Shown in pieces: positions 1 to 8,115 of a stretch of 36,040 nt of DNA. The position numbers and the translations under genes were made by a program. The notes under the pieces are model-generated. The model was not told the origin of the DNA and made no database searches. It saw only the letters and a list, made by a program, of their open reading frames with translations. Source of the DNA: Bacteroides propionicifaciens DSM 19291 = JCM 14649 (GTDB taxonomy: Bacteria; Bacteroidota; Bacteroidia; Bacteroidales; Bacteroidaceae); contig NZ_AQWS01000027.1 in the NCBI RefSeq assembly GCF_000375405.1, forward strand, positions 1-36,040, read 5' to 3'. Numbering within the stretch: the first letter of the stretch is position 1; every line of letters begins with the position of its first letter.

Positions 1-1
1 A

Positions 2-226
2 GCGTTGTGGTTTAATAAGGTTGAGCATAAAGAGTCTCCACACTTTAAAACTGTAATAAACACCTTTAAGAATCACTACGAAAGAATACTAAACTTCTTT
101 GAGTCTCGATTCACTAATGCATCTGCAGAGTCTTTCAACGCAAAGCTTAAACAGCTAAGAGCTACTTTCAGAGGAATTACAGACACTAAGTTCTTCCTCT
201 TTAGAGCAACAGAGCTATTTGCTTAA
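2..226 (+). mobile_element. ISAon1/ISL3-like transposase, C-terminal fragment
   Basis: The reading frame is open at the left edge and ends at a TAA at 224-226, so only the last 74 or so residues are present. The stretch with N-A-S-A-E-S-F-N-A-K-L-K followed by F-R-G and L-F-R-A-T-E-L-F-A is typical of the end of the DDE domain of Bacteroidota transposases of the ISAon1/ISL3 type; the E in S-A-E-S-F-N is in the position of the last catalytic acid. About 50 AT-rich bases follow, containing a short perfect inverted repeat (GCACG-ACA-CGTGC, 275-287), before the tRNA terminator; the IS right end should lie there but I cannot place it exactly. Family assignment is from motif memory; transposase identity is more certain than the IS family. 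Confidence 0.75.
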
Positions 227-301
227 TATGTTAAATCCCCAAGAATATGATATGATCCGTAATTTTCTAAATTTGCACGACACGTGCACGACAGCAAAAG
301 A

Positions 302-337
302 AAAAGCCTTGATAATCAATAGATTATCAAGGCTTTT
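302..337 (-). terminator. Intrinsic terminator of tRNA-Asp
   Basis: A perfect 16-bp stem (302-317 with 322-337) with an AATA loop begins two bases beyond the tRNA 3' end. Read on the minus strand, the stem starts with A-rich and ends in a T-rich tract (complement of 296-305), as expected of a rho-independent terminator for the tRNA transcript. Confidence 0.85.
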
Positions 338-339
338 AG

Positions 340-413
340 CGGTATGGACGGGACTCGAACCCGCGACCCCCTGCGTGACAGGCAGGTATTCTAACCAACT
401 GAACTACCACACC
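340..413 (-). tRNA. tRNA-Asp (anticodon GTC)
   Basis: On the minus strand the sequence folds as a full 74-nt cloverleaf. The acceptor stem is GGTGTGG with CCATACC (one G-T pair), the anticodon arm is CCTGC-CTGTCAC-GCAGG with anticodon GTC, and the T arm carries the invariant GGTTCGA core. The discriminator base is G, as usual for tRNA-Asp. The 3' CCA is not encoded, which is common in Bacteroidota. It has its own promoter and terminator and is therefore monocistronic. Confidence 0.95.
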
Positions 414-430
414 AGCGTTTTATTGCAATG

Positions 431-462
431 CAAATGTAAGGCAAATAAAAGTACTGTCCAAA
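431..462 (-). promoter_or_regulatory. Promoter of tRNA-Asp
   Basis: On the minus strand a TTTG (459-462) is followed after 20 bases by TACATTTG (431-438), which fits the Bacteroidota sigma-ABfr consensus TTTG / TAnnTTTG. Transcription would begin near 424, about 10 bases before the mature tRNA 5' end. Confidence 0.75.
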
Positions 463-562
463 AAATAAGTAATGTTTTTTCGTTGAATGAGTAATATTTA
501 TCAATTGACGGTATTTAATGGGGGTATTTCTATGTTATAGGACATTGATTTAGTGTTACTAT

Positions 563-594
563 TTTGTATATGCCGCTGCGGAGTATTACTTTTG
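563..594 (+). promoter_or_regulatory. Promoter of the DUF3805 / ABC-F / PHP gene run
   Basis: TTTG at 563-566 and TACTTTTG at 587-594 are separated by 20 bases, a full match to the Bacteroidota promoter consensus. The predicted start of transcription near 601 gives a leader of about 40 bases before the ATG at 641. Confidence 0.75.
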
Positions 595-640
595 TATAGC
601 TAGAATATAGAAAAGCTTTTCACAAATTAAATAGTGACTA

Positions 641-1465
641 ATGAAAACGATGAAGAAATTTATATCTCCCAATACGTGGTTTGAGTTTGAATATCCTGAA
701 GCTTGGTTTGAGTTTGAAGATGGCGAGGGAGCATTCCTGTTTTATAATCCAGATGTTTGGGATGGAAATTTTAGAATATCGGGTTTCAAAGGTGAAACAC
801 CCAGCTATGGTGAAGAGTTTGTGCGTGATGAGATAGATTACAATCTAAAACTGAAGCCTTATGATTTGTCTGATGCTGATGGAGCTTATGAAGTTTCCTA
901 CTTTGAGCAAGATGAACATGAGTTTGCTTCTCATCGTTGGTATATTGGACTTCGTGATATGGGCTTTGTTTGTACCTTTACGGTTCTAAAACACAGCAGT
1001 ATTGCCCTGGCCGAGCAAATCATTAAATCGATAAAGGTTAGGGATTTGTCCGAAAAATATCCCGCTGAGATAATTCCTGTCCGCTTATCTGAGATATATG
1101 CTATCGATGAGGCTTATGAATCAATAGCCAAATTTGTGAAAGATACTTTTTCGAAAGACTTTCAGGGTATAGAAGAGGATGTAGCTTCACTCAGCAAAAT
1201 TTTGGATGATCAAATGTTCTCTGCAAAAAAACGTGAGCGTTGGATTGATTTGGGCTTGACTTTGGCTGTGATAATGGCCAATGAGATCGAAGGTATCGAA
1301 TGGAAAACCTTAATCGATGGCAATAGAGAAGCTCCAGTATTGTTTTATAACCCAACGGGCGTAATTATAGATCCTCTTAAATTGGTGTGGAGTAGAGTTA
1401 AGGCTGGAGAAAACTTTTCTATAACAGAAAGTTATCAAGATGCCTTAGCTAGTTTGCACGCTTAA
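641..1465 (+). CDS. DUF3805/DUF3806-type protein of unknown function
   Basis: A 274-residue soluble protein without signal peptide or membrane segment. The N-terminal half (about residues 5-130), rich in aromatic and acidic residues with repeated W-F-E-F-E, resembles DUF3805; the C-terminal half (about 150-270), with R-W-I-D-L-G-L and a later L-F-Y-N-P, resembles the companion DUF3806. The two domains are known together in Bacteroides proteins of unknown function; this assignment is from recall. An ATG at 650 is an alternative start. The next gene begins 32 bases after the stop with no terminator between, so it is probably cotranscribed with the ABC-F gene. The promoter just upstream supports an independent transcription unit starting here. 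Confidence 0.7.
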   Translation: MKTMKKFISPNTWFEFEYPEAWFEFEDGEGAFLFYNPDVWDGNFRISGFKGETPSYGEEFVRDEIDYNLKLKPYDLSDADGAYEVSYFEQDEHEFASHRWYIGLRDMGFVCTFTVLKHSSIALAEQIIKSIKVRDLSEKYPAEIIPVRLSEIYAIDEAYESIAKFVKDTFSKDFQGIEEDVASLSKILDDQMFSAKKRERWIDLGLTLAVIMANEIEGIEWKTLIDGNREAPVLFYNPTGVIIDPLKLVWSRVKAGENFSITESYQDALASLHA

Positions 1466-1497
1466 AATATCCCTTTCCATTAAATTAAATAATTACA

Positions 1498-3381
1498 ATG
1501 ATAAGTTATCTACAAATAGAAAATCTGACCAAATCTTTTGGAGATTTGGTTCTTTTCGAAAATCTTTCAATGGGTATTTCTCAAGGAGACCGCATTGGTT
1601 TGATTGCTAAAAATGGTACAGGGAAGACCACACTGCTGAATATAATCGCAGGTAAAGAGGGTTATGACAATGGTCGTATCGCTTTTCGTCGTGATTTGCG
1701 TGTGGGTTATTTGGAACAAGATCCTGCTTATCCCGACAATTTAACTGTGATCGAAGCTTGTTTCCATCATGGAAATGAAGTTATTGATCTAATTAAGAAA
1801 TACGAAATCTGTTTGCAAACTCCAGGTAATCCTAATATGGATAAGCTTTTGTCTCAGATGGATATGCTTAATGCTTGGGAGTACGAACTAAAAATTAAGC
1901 AAATTCTTTCGGAGCTTAAGATCTCTAATTTTGATCAAAAGGTTGGTGAACTTTCAGGTGGACAACTCAAGCGTGTGGCTTTGGCTAATACATTGATTAC
2001 GGAGCCTGATTTACTCATCTTAGATGAGCCTACTAACCATTTGGATCTTGAAATGACCGAATGGCTCGAAGGATATTTGAAGCGTTCAAACCTAAGCCTT
2101 CTAATGGTTACTCACGATCGTTATTTCCTTGACCGAGTTTGTTCGGTTATTATGGAAATTGATAATCAGCAGATGTATACCTATAAAGGAAACTATAGCT
2201 ATTACTTAGAAAAAAGACAAGAAAGAATGGAGGCGGCCAATGCTGAAGTAGCAAAGGCTAAGAACCTCTATAAAACTGAATTGGAGTGGATGCGCCGTAT
2301 GCCTCAGGCACGTGGTACTAAAGCTCGCTATCGTGAAGATGCATTTTATGATCTCGAAAAGGTAGCAAAGAAGACATTTGATACCAGTTCTGTAGAACTC
2401 CAAATGGGAGCTTCATATATTGGTACTAAGATATTCGAGGCTAATAATGTAAATAAGAAGTTTGATGACCTGGTTATTTTGGATGACTTCTCTTATAATT
2501 TCTCTCGTTACGAGAAGATGGGGATTGTTGGGAATAACGGAACAGGTAAATCAACTTTCATTAAAGTAATGATGGGGGAGTTAGCTCCCGACTCTGGAAC
2601 GATTGACCTAGGAGAGACTGTTCGTTTTGGATATTATTCTCAAGATGGGCTTGAGTTTGATGATCAGGTTAAGGTAATTGATGTGGTACGTAATATTGCC
2701 GATGTTATCGACTTGGGTAATGGAAAACAGCTTACCGCCTCTCAGTTTTTACAACATTTTCTCTTTACGCCCGAGACTCAATACAATTACGTATATAAGC
2801 TGAGTGGGGGAGAACGTCGTCGCTTGTACCTCTGTACGATTCTGATGACAAACCCCAACTTTTTGGTACTCGATGAGCCTACCAATGACTTAGATATAAT
2901 GACATTAAATGTTCTTGAAGATTACCTACAGCACTTTAAAGGTTGTTTAATTGTGATTTCCCACGATAGATACTTTATGGATAAGGTTGTAGATCACTTG
3001 ATGGTATTTAATGGTGATGGAGATATCCGAAACTTTCCGGGAAACTACACTCAATATCGTGATTGGAAAGAGTTTAAAGAGGAAGAAGAAAAGAATGCTC
3101 AAAAGGCAAAACTTGCTCAGGTTGAGGATAAAGATAAGCACAGTAAGGTGCGACATAATGAAAATCGAAAAATGACTTACTCCGAAAAGCGTGAGTTCGA
3201 AACTATTGAAAAAGATATTGATAAGCTTGAGGCTCAAAAGGCCACTATTGAGGACGAGCTATGTGCAGGAGATCTCTCTGTAGAAGAATTAACTAAAAAG
3301 TCAAAGAAGCTTTCCGAAATAAATGACTCAATTGATACCAAGACCATGCGTTGGTTAGAGTTGAGTGAAATTGAAGGTTAA
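1498..3381 (+). CDS. ABC-F family ATPase (Uup-like)
   Basis: A 627-residue protein with two ABC cassettes and no membrane segments, the layout of ABC-F ribosome-associated ATPases. Cassette 1 has a Walker A at residues 34-44 (GLIAKNGTGKT), signature LSGGQ at 152-156 and Walker B LLILDEP at 172-178. Cassette 2 has a Walker A at 342-353 (GIVGNNGTGKST), signature LSGGE at 435-439 and Walker B ending DEP near 455-461. The linker between cassettes (about 235-300) is charged and helical, and the last 90 residues (K/E-rich, about 535-627) look like the coiled-coil extension of Uup. ABC-F proteins act at the ribosome exit site; which subfamily role applies here is not clear. Its stop codon abuts the start of the next gene (TAAATG), implying translational coupling. 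Confidence 0.92.
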   Translation: MISYLQIENLTKSFGDLVLFENLSMGISQGDRIGLIAKNGTGKTTLLNIIAGKEGYDNGRIAFRRDLRVGYLEQDPAYPDNLTVIEACFHHGNEVIDLIKKYEICLQTPGNPNMDKLLSQMDMLNAWEYELKIKQILSELKISNFDQKVGELSGGQLKRVALANTLITEPDLLILDEPTNHLDLEMTEWLEGYLKRSNLSLLMVTHDRYFLDRVCSVIMEIDNQQMYTYKGNYSYYLEKRQERMEAANAEVAKAKNLYKTELEWMRRMPQARGTKARYREDAFYDLEKVAKKTFDTSSVELQMGASYIGTKIFEANNVNKKFDDLVILDDFSYNFSRYEKMGIVGNNGTGKSTFIKVMMGELAPDSGTIDLGETVRFGYYSQDGLEFDDQVKVIDVVRNIADVIDLGNGKQLTASQFLQHFLFTPETQYNYVYKLSGGERRRLYLCTILMTNPNFLVLDEPTNDLDIMTLNVLEDYLQHFKGCLIVISHDRYFMDKVVDHLMVFNGDGDIRNFPGNYTQYRDWKEFKEEEEKNAQKAKLAQVEDKDKHSKVRHNENRKMTYSEKREFETIEKDIDKLEAQKATIEDELCAGDLSVEELTKKSKKLSEINDSIDTKTMRWLELSEIEG

Positions 3382-4233
3382 ATGAATTTAACGAATTACC
3401 ATAGTCACTCCACCTATTGTGATGGTAGTGCACCTTTAAAAAAATTTGTAAGTGAAGCCCTAAATCAGGGCTTCACTTCTTATGGCTTTTCCTCACATGC
3501 TCCACTTCCTTTCTCTACAAATTGGAATATGGATAAAGATAAAATGGAAGATTATTTGGAGGAGTGTTGCGAGTTGGTAGTCGAATACAAGAACAAAATT
3601 GAGCTTTATCTGGGGCTTGAAATTGATTATCTAACAGACGAATATAATCCTAGTAGTGCTTATTTTCAAAACTTACCTCTTGATTATCGTATAGGTTCTG
3701 TGCACTTTGTCGAGATAGACAATGAGCAGTTTGTTGATGTCGATTGTGGTGTTGAACTGTTCCGAGAAAATGTTCAAAAGTATTTTAATCGAGATTACGA
3801 GGAGGTTGTTATTCGCTATTTTGAAGCACAGCGTAAGTTAATTCTAGCTGGGGGATTTGATTTTATTGGGCATTGTGATAAGATCAGCAAGAATGCTTCA
3901 GCTAATGCTAAGGGGATACTTGATTCCTCATTTTATAAGTCAGTAGTGAAGTCTTATTTCGAGTTTGTTGCACAGCATAAGTGTATGCTTGAGATCAATA
4001 GCAAAGCATATGAATTGCGTGGAATGCTCTTTCCTAATATTGAACATTTTGAACTTCTGCGTGAGTTGGAGATTCCTGTAATGGTAAATAGTGATTCCCA
4101 TAAGCCTCAGCTCATAAACTCTGGTCGTAAAGAAGCTCTTAAGGCTTTGCATACCGCTAAATTTGACCGTGTAATGGAGCTTCACGATGGTGTATGGACG
4201 GGAGTTCCCATCCATACGATTTATCGTTACTGA
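3382..4233 (+). CDS. PHP-domain histidinol-phosphatase (HisJ type)
   Basis: A 283-residue PHP phosphoesterase expected to dephosphorylate L-histidinol phosphate in histidine synthesis. Visible metal-binding positions are H7 and H9 (H-S-H-S-T-Y-C-D-G), the S-S-H-A segment near residue 39, G-L-E-I-D near 79-83, G-S-V-H near 108, I-G-H-C-D-K near 163, and N-S-D-S-H near 236-240, the usual order of the trinuclear PHP site. Length matches the HisJ-type family. The ATG directly follows the TAA of the ABC-F gene with no spacer. No other histidine genes are nearby, so a related phosphatase activity on another substrate remains possible. It ends 3 bases from the stop of the convergent gene. Confidence 0.85.
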   Translation: MNLTNYHSHSTYCDGSAPLKKFVSEALNQGFTSYGFSSHAPLPFSTNWNMDKDKMEDYLEECCELVVEYKNKIELYLGLEIDYLTDEYNPSSAYFQNLPLDYRIGSVHFVEIDNEQFVDVDCGVELFRENVQKYFNRDYEEVVIRYFEAQRKLILAGGFDFIGHCDKISKNASANAKGILDSSFYKSVVKSYFEFVAQHKCMLEINSKAYELRGMLFPNIEHFELLRELEIPVMVNSDSHKPQLINSGRKEALKALHTAKFDRVMELHDGVWTGVPIHTIYRY

Positions 4234-4236
4234 GTT

Positions 4237-5472
4237 TTACTTTATTCTTTTGCAAGAATGAGCTTCCAAGAAGCTTTTAAACAGAGATTCATGATTGCCT
4301 CGAACCATCACGTGGTGGTTGCCAAGTGGGTTACGTAAGAAGTAATCTGCATTTTCATTCATCTTAAATAAAACTTCTGTTCTACTACTAGGCTCAGTTT
4401 CTGTATTATCTAATAGATAGCCCGATGAAACAAAATATTTATCAAGGCATTCCCCTCCACATTTAATCAAGGTATATTCACCAAGAGGCAGAAGCCCTTG
4501 AATAGTTATAGAATCTTTTCCCGAAAAATGATTTCTAAGGATAAAGTGACTGGTTTGTTGAGTGGCGATGCTGCAATGACCTAATATTAGTTTGTTCTCT
4601 TTAAAATCTATTTTATTTGGGTTGCACATAAAGCCCGTCTGACGTGTTAGGGCACGCGACATAATCAGGGTAAAGATAGTTTGAAGATCTCCTTCGCATC
4701 CCGAAACAATGCCTTCATTATTGAGCAGAGAGTTTGCCACACAACCAGTAACGCCTAATTCTGCTAAGGTCTTATAACAATTTAGTGTAGTTCCTGTTAG
4801 TTGTTCTTCGTCACAAATTTGTCGGATAGCCTTGTAAAGCTTCATTGATTTCACTAAAGCTTTAGGAGTAATCTCTTGTGAGGAATATGCTGTTGAGCTA
4901 AAGTTCGTACAGAGTGTGCTTACTTCTCCATCTTCAATTTGGTTATAAACCTCGTAAAGCCTCATTAGTGGGATGTTAACGAATTTAACTCCCCATCTTT
5001 GTTTGGCTAAGAAATAGTCAACACCACTTGCGATAGCCCAAGGTGCAGGCGTTCCAAAAACACCAATGCGCTGAGTTTTTAGCTGGTTTTGCACGTTATA
5101 ATTGATGCCTAGATGTACAATTCTCTTTTTTATGTCGAATATATCTCCGTGAAGAATTTCGTTTTTGATTCCTCGCTCTCGCAGCCAACTCGAAACCTCT
5201 AATGCTGCTGCAAGAGAGTTTTGTAGTCCATCGGCTAATAGTATTATTGGTCTGGGGAGTTTTTCGATATCTTTTGCTATTTGCTGTTCTACACCTCCTG
5301 ATGCAATAAATAGTATAGATAGGTTTTCTTTGGGGATATGCTCGATTTCAGTGGGGGTGAAATACTTAACATCAAACTGTATTTCGAGTTCTGCAAGAGT
5401 TTTCTCGTGTATTTTGGTAGTTGCAGTTAACTTGTCAAGACCCGATGCATACGTGATTAGATTTATATTCAT
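4237..5472 (-). CDS. L-fucose/L-arabinose isomerase-like protein
   Basis: A 411-residue cytoplasmic protein. The N-terminal half has a Rossmann-like pattern (A-S-G-G-V-E-Q-Q near 59, L-L-A-D-G-L near 80, I-G-V-F-G-T-P near 137), while the C-terminal half has C-T-N-F-S, G-C-E-G-D-L-Q near 255-262, and the terminal G-N-H-H-V-M-V-R-G-N-H, which resembles the end of fucose-isomerase-fold enzymes (G-N-H-x-x-x-x-x-G-D-H). This E-G-D and H signature suggests retention of a metal-binding active site. No sugar kinase, transporter or aldolase is adjacent, so the substrate is unknown. The annotation is fold-level only. The gene stands alone with its own candidate promoter and converges on the PHP gene. 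Confidence 0.6.
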   Translation of the reverse strand: MNINLITYASGLDKLTATTKIHEKTLAELEIQFDVKYFTPTEIEHIPKENLSILFIASGGVEQQIAKDIEKLPRPIILLADGLQNSLAAALEVSSWLRERGIKNEILHGDIFDIKKRIVHLGINYNVQNQLKTQRIGVFGTPAPWAIASGVDYFLAKQRWGVKFVNIPLMRLYEVYNQIEDGEVSTLCTNFSSTAYSSQEITPKALVKSMKLYKAIRQICDEEQLTGTTLNCYKTLAELGVTGCVANSLLNNEGIVSGCEGDLQTIFTLIMSRALTRQTGFMCNPNKIDFKENKLILGHCSIATQQTSHFILRNHFSGKDSITIQGLLPLGEYTLIKCGGECLDKYFVSSGYLLDNTETEPSSRTEVLFKMNENADYFLRNPLGNHHVMVRGNHESLFKSFLEAHSCKRIK

Positions 5473-5502
5473 AAGGGGTAGTTGTTATTAGGTTGTCCAT
5501 AA

Positions 5503-5510
5503 CAAATATA
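5503..5510 (-). promoter_or_regulatory. Candidate -7 element for the isomerase-like gene
   Basis: On the minus strand TATATTTG matches TAnnTTTG, 30 bases upstream of the start codon. No TTTG lies at the expected 19-21 bases upstream, so this is a partial match. Confidence 0.45.
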
Positions 5511-5593
5511 ATCGTTTTTTGTGTCAAAGAAAAACCAAAATGATTAAGCTATATTAATTCATTAAATCTTAACTTTACTCGCGAATTAATAAG

Positions 5594-5601
5594 TAACTTT
5601 G
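5594..5601 (+). promoter_or_regulatory. Candidate -7 element for the LolC/E-like permease
   Basis: TAACTTTG matches TAnnTTTG and lies 41 bases before the TTG start. A TTTA at 5574-5577 is the nearest -33-like sequence, with spacing (16) shorter than usual. Confidence 0.45.
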
Positions 5602-5642
5602 GTCTATATTAGGTTGATTTTATATTTAAAATAGCATATATT

Positions 5643-6887
5643 TTGTTTGAATTTCAGATTGCTAAAAGACTCTATTCGGATCGGAAAGAGAAGAAAAGAA
5701 TATCAAAACCAGCAGTTTTTATTGCTGTTCTAGGAATTGCTATTGGTTTTATTGTGATGATGGTTACTGTTGCAGTAGTAGTAGGTTTTAAAGGTGAGAT
5801 ACGAAGCAAGGCTGTGGGATTTAACTCAGATATTCAAGTGTCCAACTATAATACTGTGGCAGCATATGAATCGCATCCTATTGCTGTTTCTGATAGTCTG
5901 AGGGAAATCTTAGATTCGAATCCTGAAATACTTAAAAATCAAAGATATTCTACTAAAGCTGGTCTAATTAAGACGGATGATAATTTTCAGGGAATGATAC
6001 TCAAAGGAGTGGGTCAGGAGTATGATACTAGCTTCTTTTCTAAATACATTGTTGACGGGCGTCTGCCAGCTTTTAATGATAGTACTTCTACTAACGAAGT
6101 AATGCTATCTGCAACTATGGCCGAATTACTAGATCTGAAGCTTAACGACCGTATCTACACCTATTTTACCGAGGATGAGGGCATAAAGGCTCGTCGATTG
6201 GAAATTGTAGGAATCTATCAAACCAATTTTTATGAATACGATAAACTTTATCTCCTAACAGACATAAACTTGGTTAATCGTCTTAATAAATGGGGCAAAG
6301 ATCAGTATACTGGTTTGGAAATTGGTATAGCAAATTATGATAAGCTTACCGAAATTACTGAAGATCTTGGAGATTTACTATACGACACGGAAGATCCTTA
6401 CGGTGAACCCTATATTGTGAGTAATATTGAGCAGTTAAATCCTCAGCTTTTTGGTTGGCTTGCTTTACTCGATCTTAATGTTTGGGTAATCTTGGGGCTA
6501 ATGATGGCTATATCTGGCTTTACGGTGATTTCAGGCTTGTTAATTCTTATTTTAGAACACACTCAGATGATTGGCCTGTTTAAAGGATTAGGTGCGACAA
6601 ACCTTTCTATCCGTAAAATATTTATCTGGTTGGCTGTATTTCTGATTGGTAAAGGATTATTTTGGGGCAACCTTATCGGGCTCAGTCTTTGTTTTATTCA
6701 GTCTAAATTCTCCTTAATACCACTTGATCCCAAAGTTTATCACGTGAGTGCAATCCCAGTTTCTGTTAGCTTCTGGTGGATGGCCTTACTCAATTTGGGT
6801 GTGATAATTATCTCAGTCTTAATTTTGGTTGGCCCCTCTTATCTTGTTTCAAAGATTAATCCAGCAACATCTATGCGTTACGAGTAG
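5643..6887 (+). CDS. LolC/LolE-type FtsX-domain ABC transporter permease
   Basis: A 414-residue inner-membrane protein with the MacB/FtsX architecture: one N-terminal membrane helix (about residues 25-48), a periplasmic domain of about 220 residues, then three C-terminal helices (about 277-303, 327-350, 375-398). The N-terminus (F-Q-I-A-K-R-L-Y) and G-L-F-K-G-L-G-A near 317 match the LolC/E-like permeases that work in lipoprotein sorting or envelope transport. The start is a TTG: the family-conserved F-x-I-A-K-R follows directly and no ATG lies between it and the in-frame upstream stop. No ATPase gene is adjacent, so the partner must be encoded elsewhere. The stop is 6 bases from that of the convergent glycosyltransferase. 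Confidence 0.8.
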   Translation: MFEFQIAKRLYSDRKEKKRISKPAVFIAVLGIAIGFIVMMVTVAVVVGFKGEIRSKAVGFNSDIQVSNYNTVAAYESHPIAVSDSLREILDSNPEILKNQRYSTKAGLIKTDDNFQGMILKGVGQEYDTSFFSKYIVDGRLPAFNDSTSTNEVMLSATMAELLDLKLNDRIYTYFTEDEGIKARRLEIVGIYQTNFYEYDKLYLLTDINLVNRLNKWGKDQYTGLEIGIANYDKLTEITEDLGDLLYDTEDPYGEPYIVSNIEQLNPQLFGWLALLDLNVWVILGLMMAISGFTVISGLLILILEHTQMIGLFKGLGATNLSIRKIFIWLAVFLIGKGLFWGNLIGLSLCFIQSKFSLIPLDPKVYHVSAIPVSVSFWWMALLNLGVIIISVLILVGPSYLVSKINPATSMRYE

Positions 6888-6893
6888 TTTGTA

Positions 6894-8069
6894 TTAAGAA
6901 AAATCTACAATATCACCCTTTCTTTTTCTTGGGAGTGTCAATCTAATTAGTAAAGTTTTTAGTGGGATAATAATATCTAAGAATAAGAGTGAGAAAAAGT
7001 ATCTTCTACCCTCATTCATTGCTTTAGCTACCTTGTTGGTTATAATAAACTGTACTACCCATCTGATTAAGAAAAGAAGTAAAGTCACTGCACTTACTAT
7101 CCATGCCAGATTAACTAAGCTAAATATGAATAGAGCTATGCTTAGTAGATAAAATAGGAGTCTTGTAGTGGTTTCCAGCCCAACTATGTACTTGCTGCCA
7201 CCGCTTAATCGTGCTGTTGATAGCAAATGAAAACGTTTAAGTTCTCTCCAACTTTTTGGACGCTCTAAGGGTTTAACCTCAATTATAGCCTCTGGGTTTA
7301 CTACTACTGTCGTGTTTTCAGCATTAGCATATTGGTTCACAAAAAGATAATCCTCACCTCGCTGAAGGTTGAGCTGATTATAAAATGCTCTTCTATCCTT
7401 ATAAAAGAGTTCTTTCTTATAAGCAAGGTTTCTTCCCACCCCAATATAAGGCTTTCCTCTTAGAGCTAACCCCATAAAACGCATATGTAAAAGCTGGTTA
7501 TCATACGAAATGAATCGGTTGAAACTGCTTTCCCCTTTTTGGTAATGGCTATACCCTAAAACAAATTCTGTTTTCTCAGTTATGTTCTCCATCATGGTTT
7601 GTAGCCATTTGTTAGATGTGGGTTTACAGTTGATATCGGTAAAGACGAGCCATTCATTTTTGCTGGCTTTCACCCCAATAGTTTGGGCTAATTTTCGTTT
7701 ACTAATAAATCGGGCACTTTCTGGTATGTAGCTAAAATAAAGATTACTATGTTGTTTTTCTAAGTATTCTAGGTACTCTTTTGTACCATCGATAGATGCC
7801 ATATCAACAATAACAACCTCAAAGTTGGGATAGTCTTGCGTCATTATGGCATTTATATTCTCTCTTAACTCATCTACCTGATTTTCCACACAAATAATCA
7901 CAGAAAGAGGAGTCAGATTTTGGCTCTCTCTGCTTACTTGTTTCTTCTGCTTTTGTGGTATTCGATTGTAATAATATAATAAGTAAAAAAGCTGTGTGAA
8001 TAATAAAATGGTTAGACAGATGTAGCCTAATATGAAAGGAGTTGATATAAATAGTGTTGGTATAGTCAT
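6894..8069 (-). CDS. Membrane-anchored family 2 glycosyltransferase
   Basis: A 391-residue protein from the preferred start. An N-terminal membrane helix (about residues 5-33) is followed by a GT-A domain: L-S-V-I-I-C-V, then V-I-V-D-M-A-S-I-D-G-T, F-T-D-I-N-C in the DxD position, and R-G-E-D-Y-L-F as the base region. Two or three membrane helices at the C-terminus (about 298-345 and a last one near 360-380) complete a typical processive/lipid-linked GT2 layout. A GTG at 8108 lies in frame, but it sits inside a TAnnTTTG promoter element, so the ATG at 8069 is preferred. The sugar donor and acceptor cannot be inferred; no other polysaccharide genes are nearby. Confidence 0.85.
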   Translation of the reverse strand: MTIPTLFISTPFILGYICLTILLFTQLFYLLYYYNRIPQKQKKQVSRESQNLTPLSVIICVENQVDELRENINAIMTQDYPNFEVVIVDMASIDGTKEYLEYLEKQHSNLYFSYIPESARFISKRKLAQTIGVKASKNEWLVFTDINCKPTSNKWLQTMMENITEKTEFVLGYSHYQKGESSFNRFISYDNQLLHMRFMGLALRGKPYIGVGRNLAYKKELFYKDRRAFYNQLNLQRGEDYLFVNQYANAENTTVVVNPEAIIEVKPLERPKSWRELKRFHLLSTARLSGGSKYIVGLETTTRLLFYLLSIALFIFSLVNLAWIVSAVTLLLFLIRWVVQFIITNKVAKAMNEGRRYFFSLLFLDIIIPLKTLLIRLTLPRKRKGDIVDFS

Positions 8070-8107
8070 AATCTTATGGCTGTGTAAATTCTTAATTACT
8101 GCTACCA

Positions 8108-8115
8108 CAAAAATA
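8108..8115 (-). promoter_or_regulatory. Candidate -7 element for the glycosyltransferase
   Basis: TATTTTTG on the minus strand matches TAnnTTTG and lies 38 bases upstream of the ATG at 8069. It overlaps the in-frame GTG at 8106-8108, which argues against that GTG as start. No clear -33 element is visible. Confidence 0.45.

Noticed and set aside
219-494. Frame running through the tRNA-Asp gene
   Set aside because: It overlaps a clear tRNA and its terminator, so coding is implausible.
5165-5491. 108-codon frame antisense to the isomerase-like gene
   Set aside because: Lies over the conserved opposite frame and crosses its start; no independent support.
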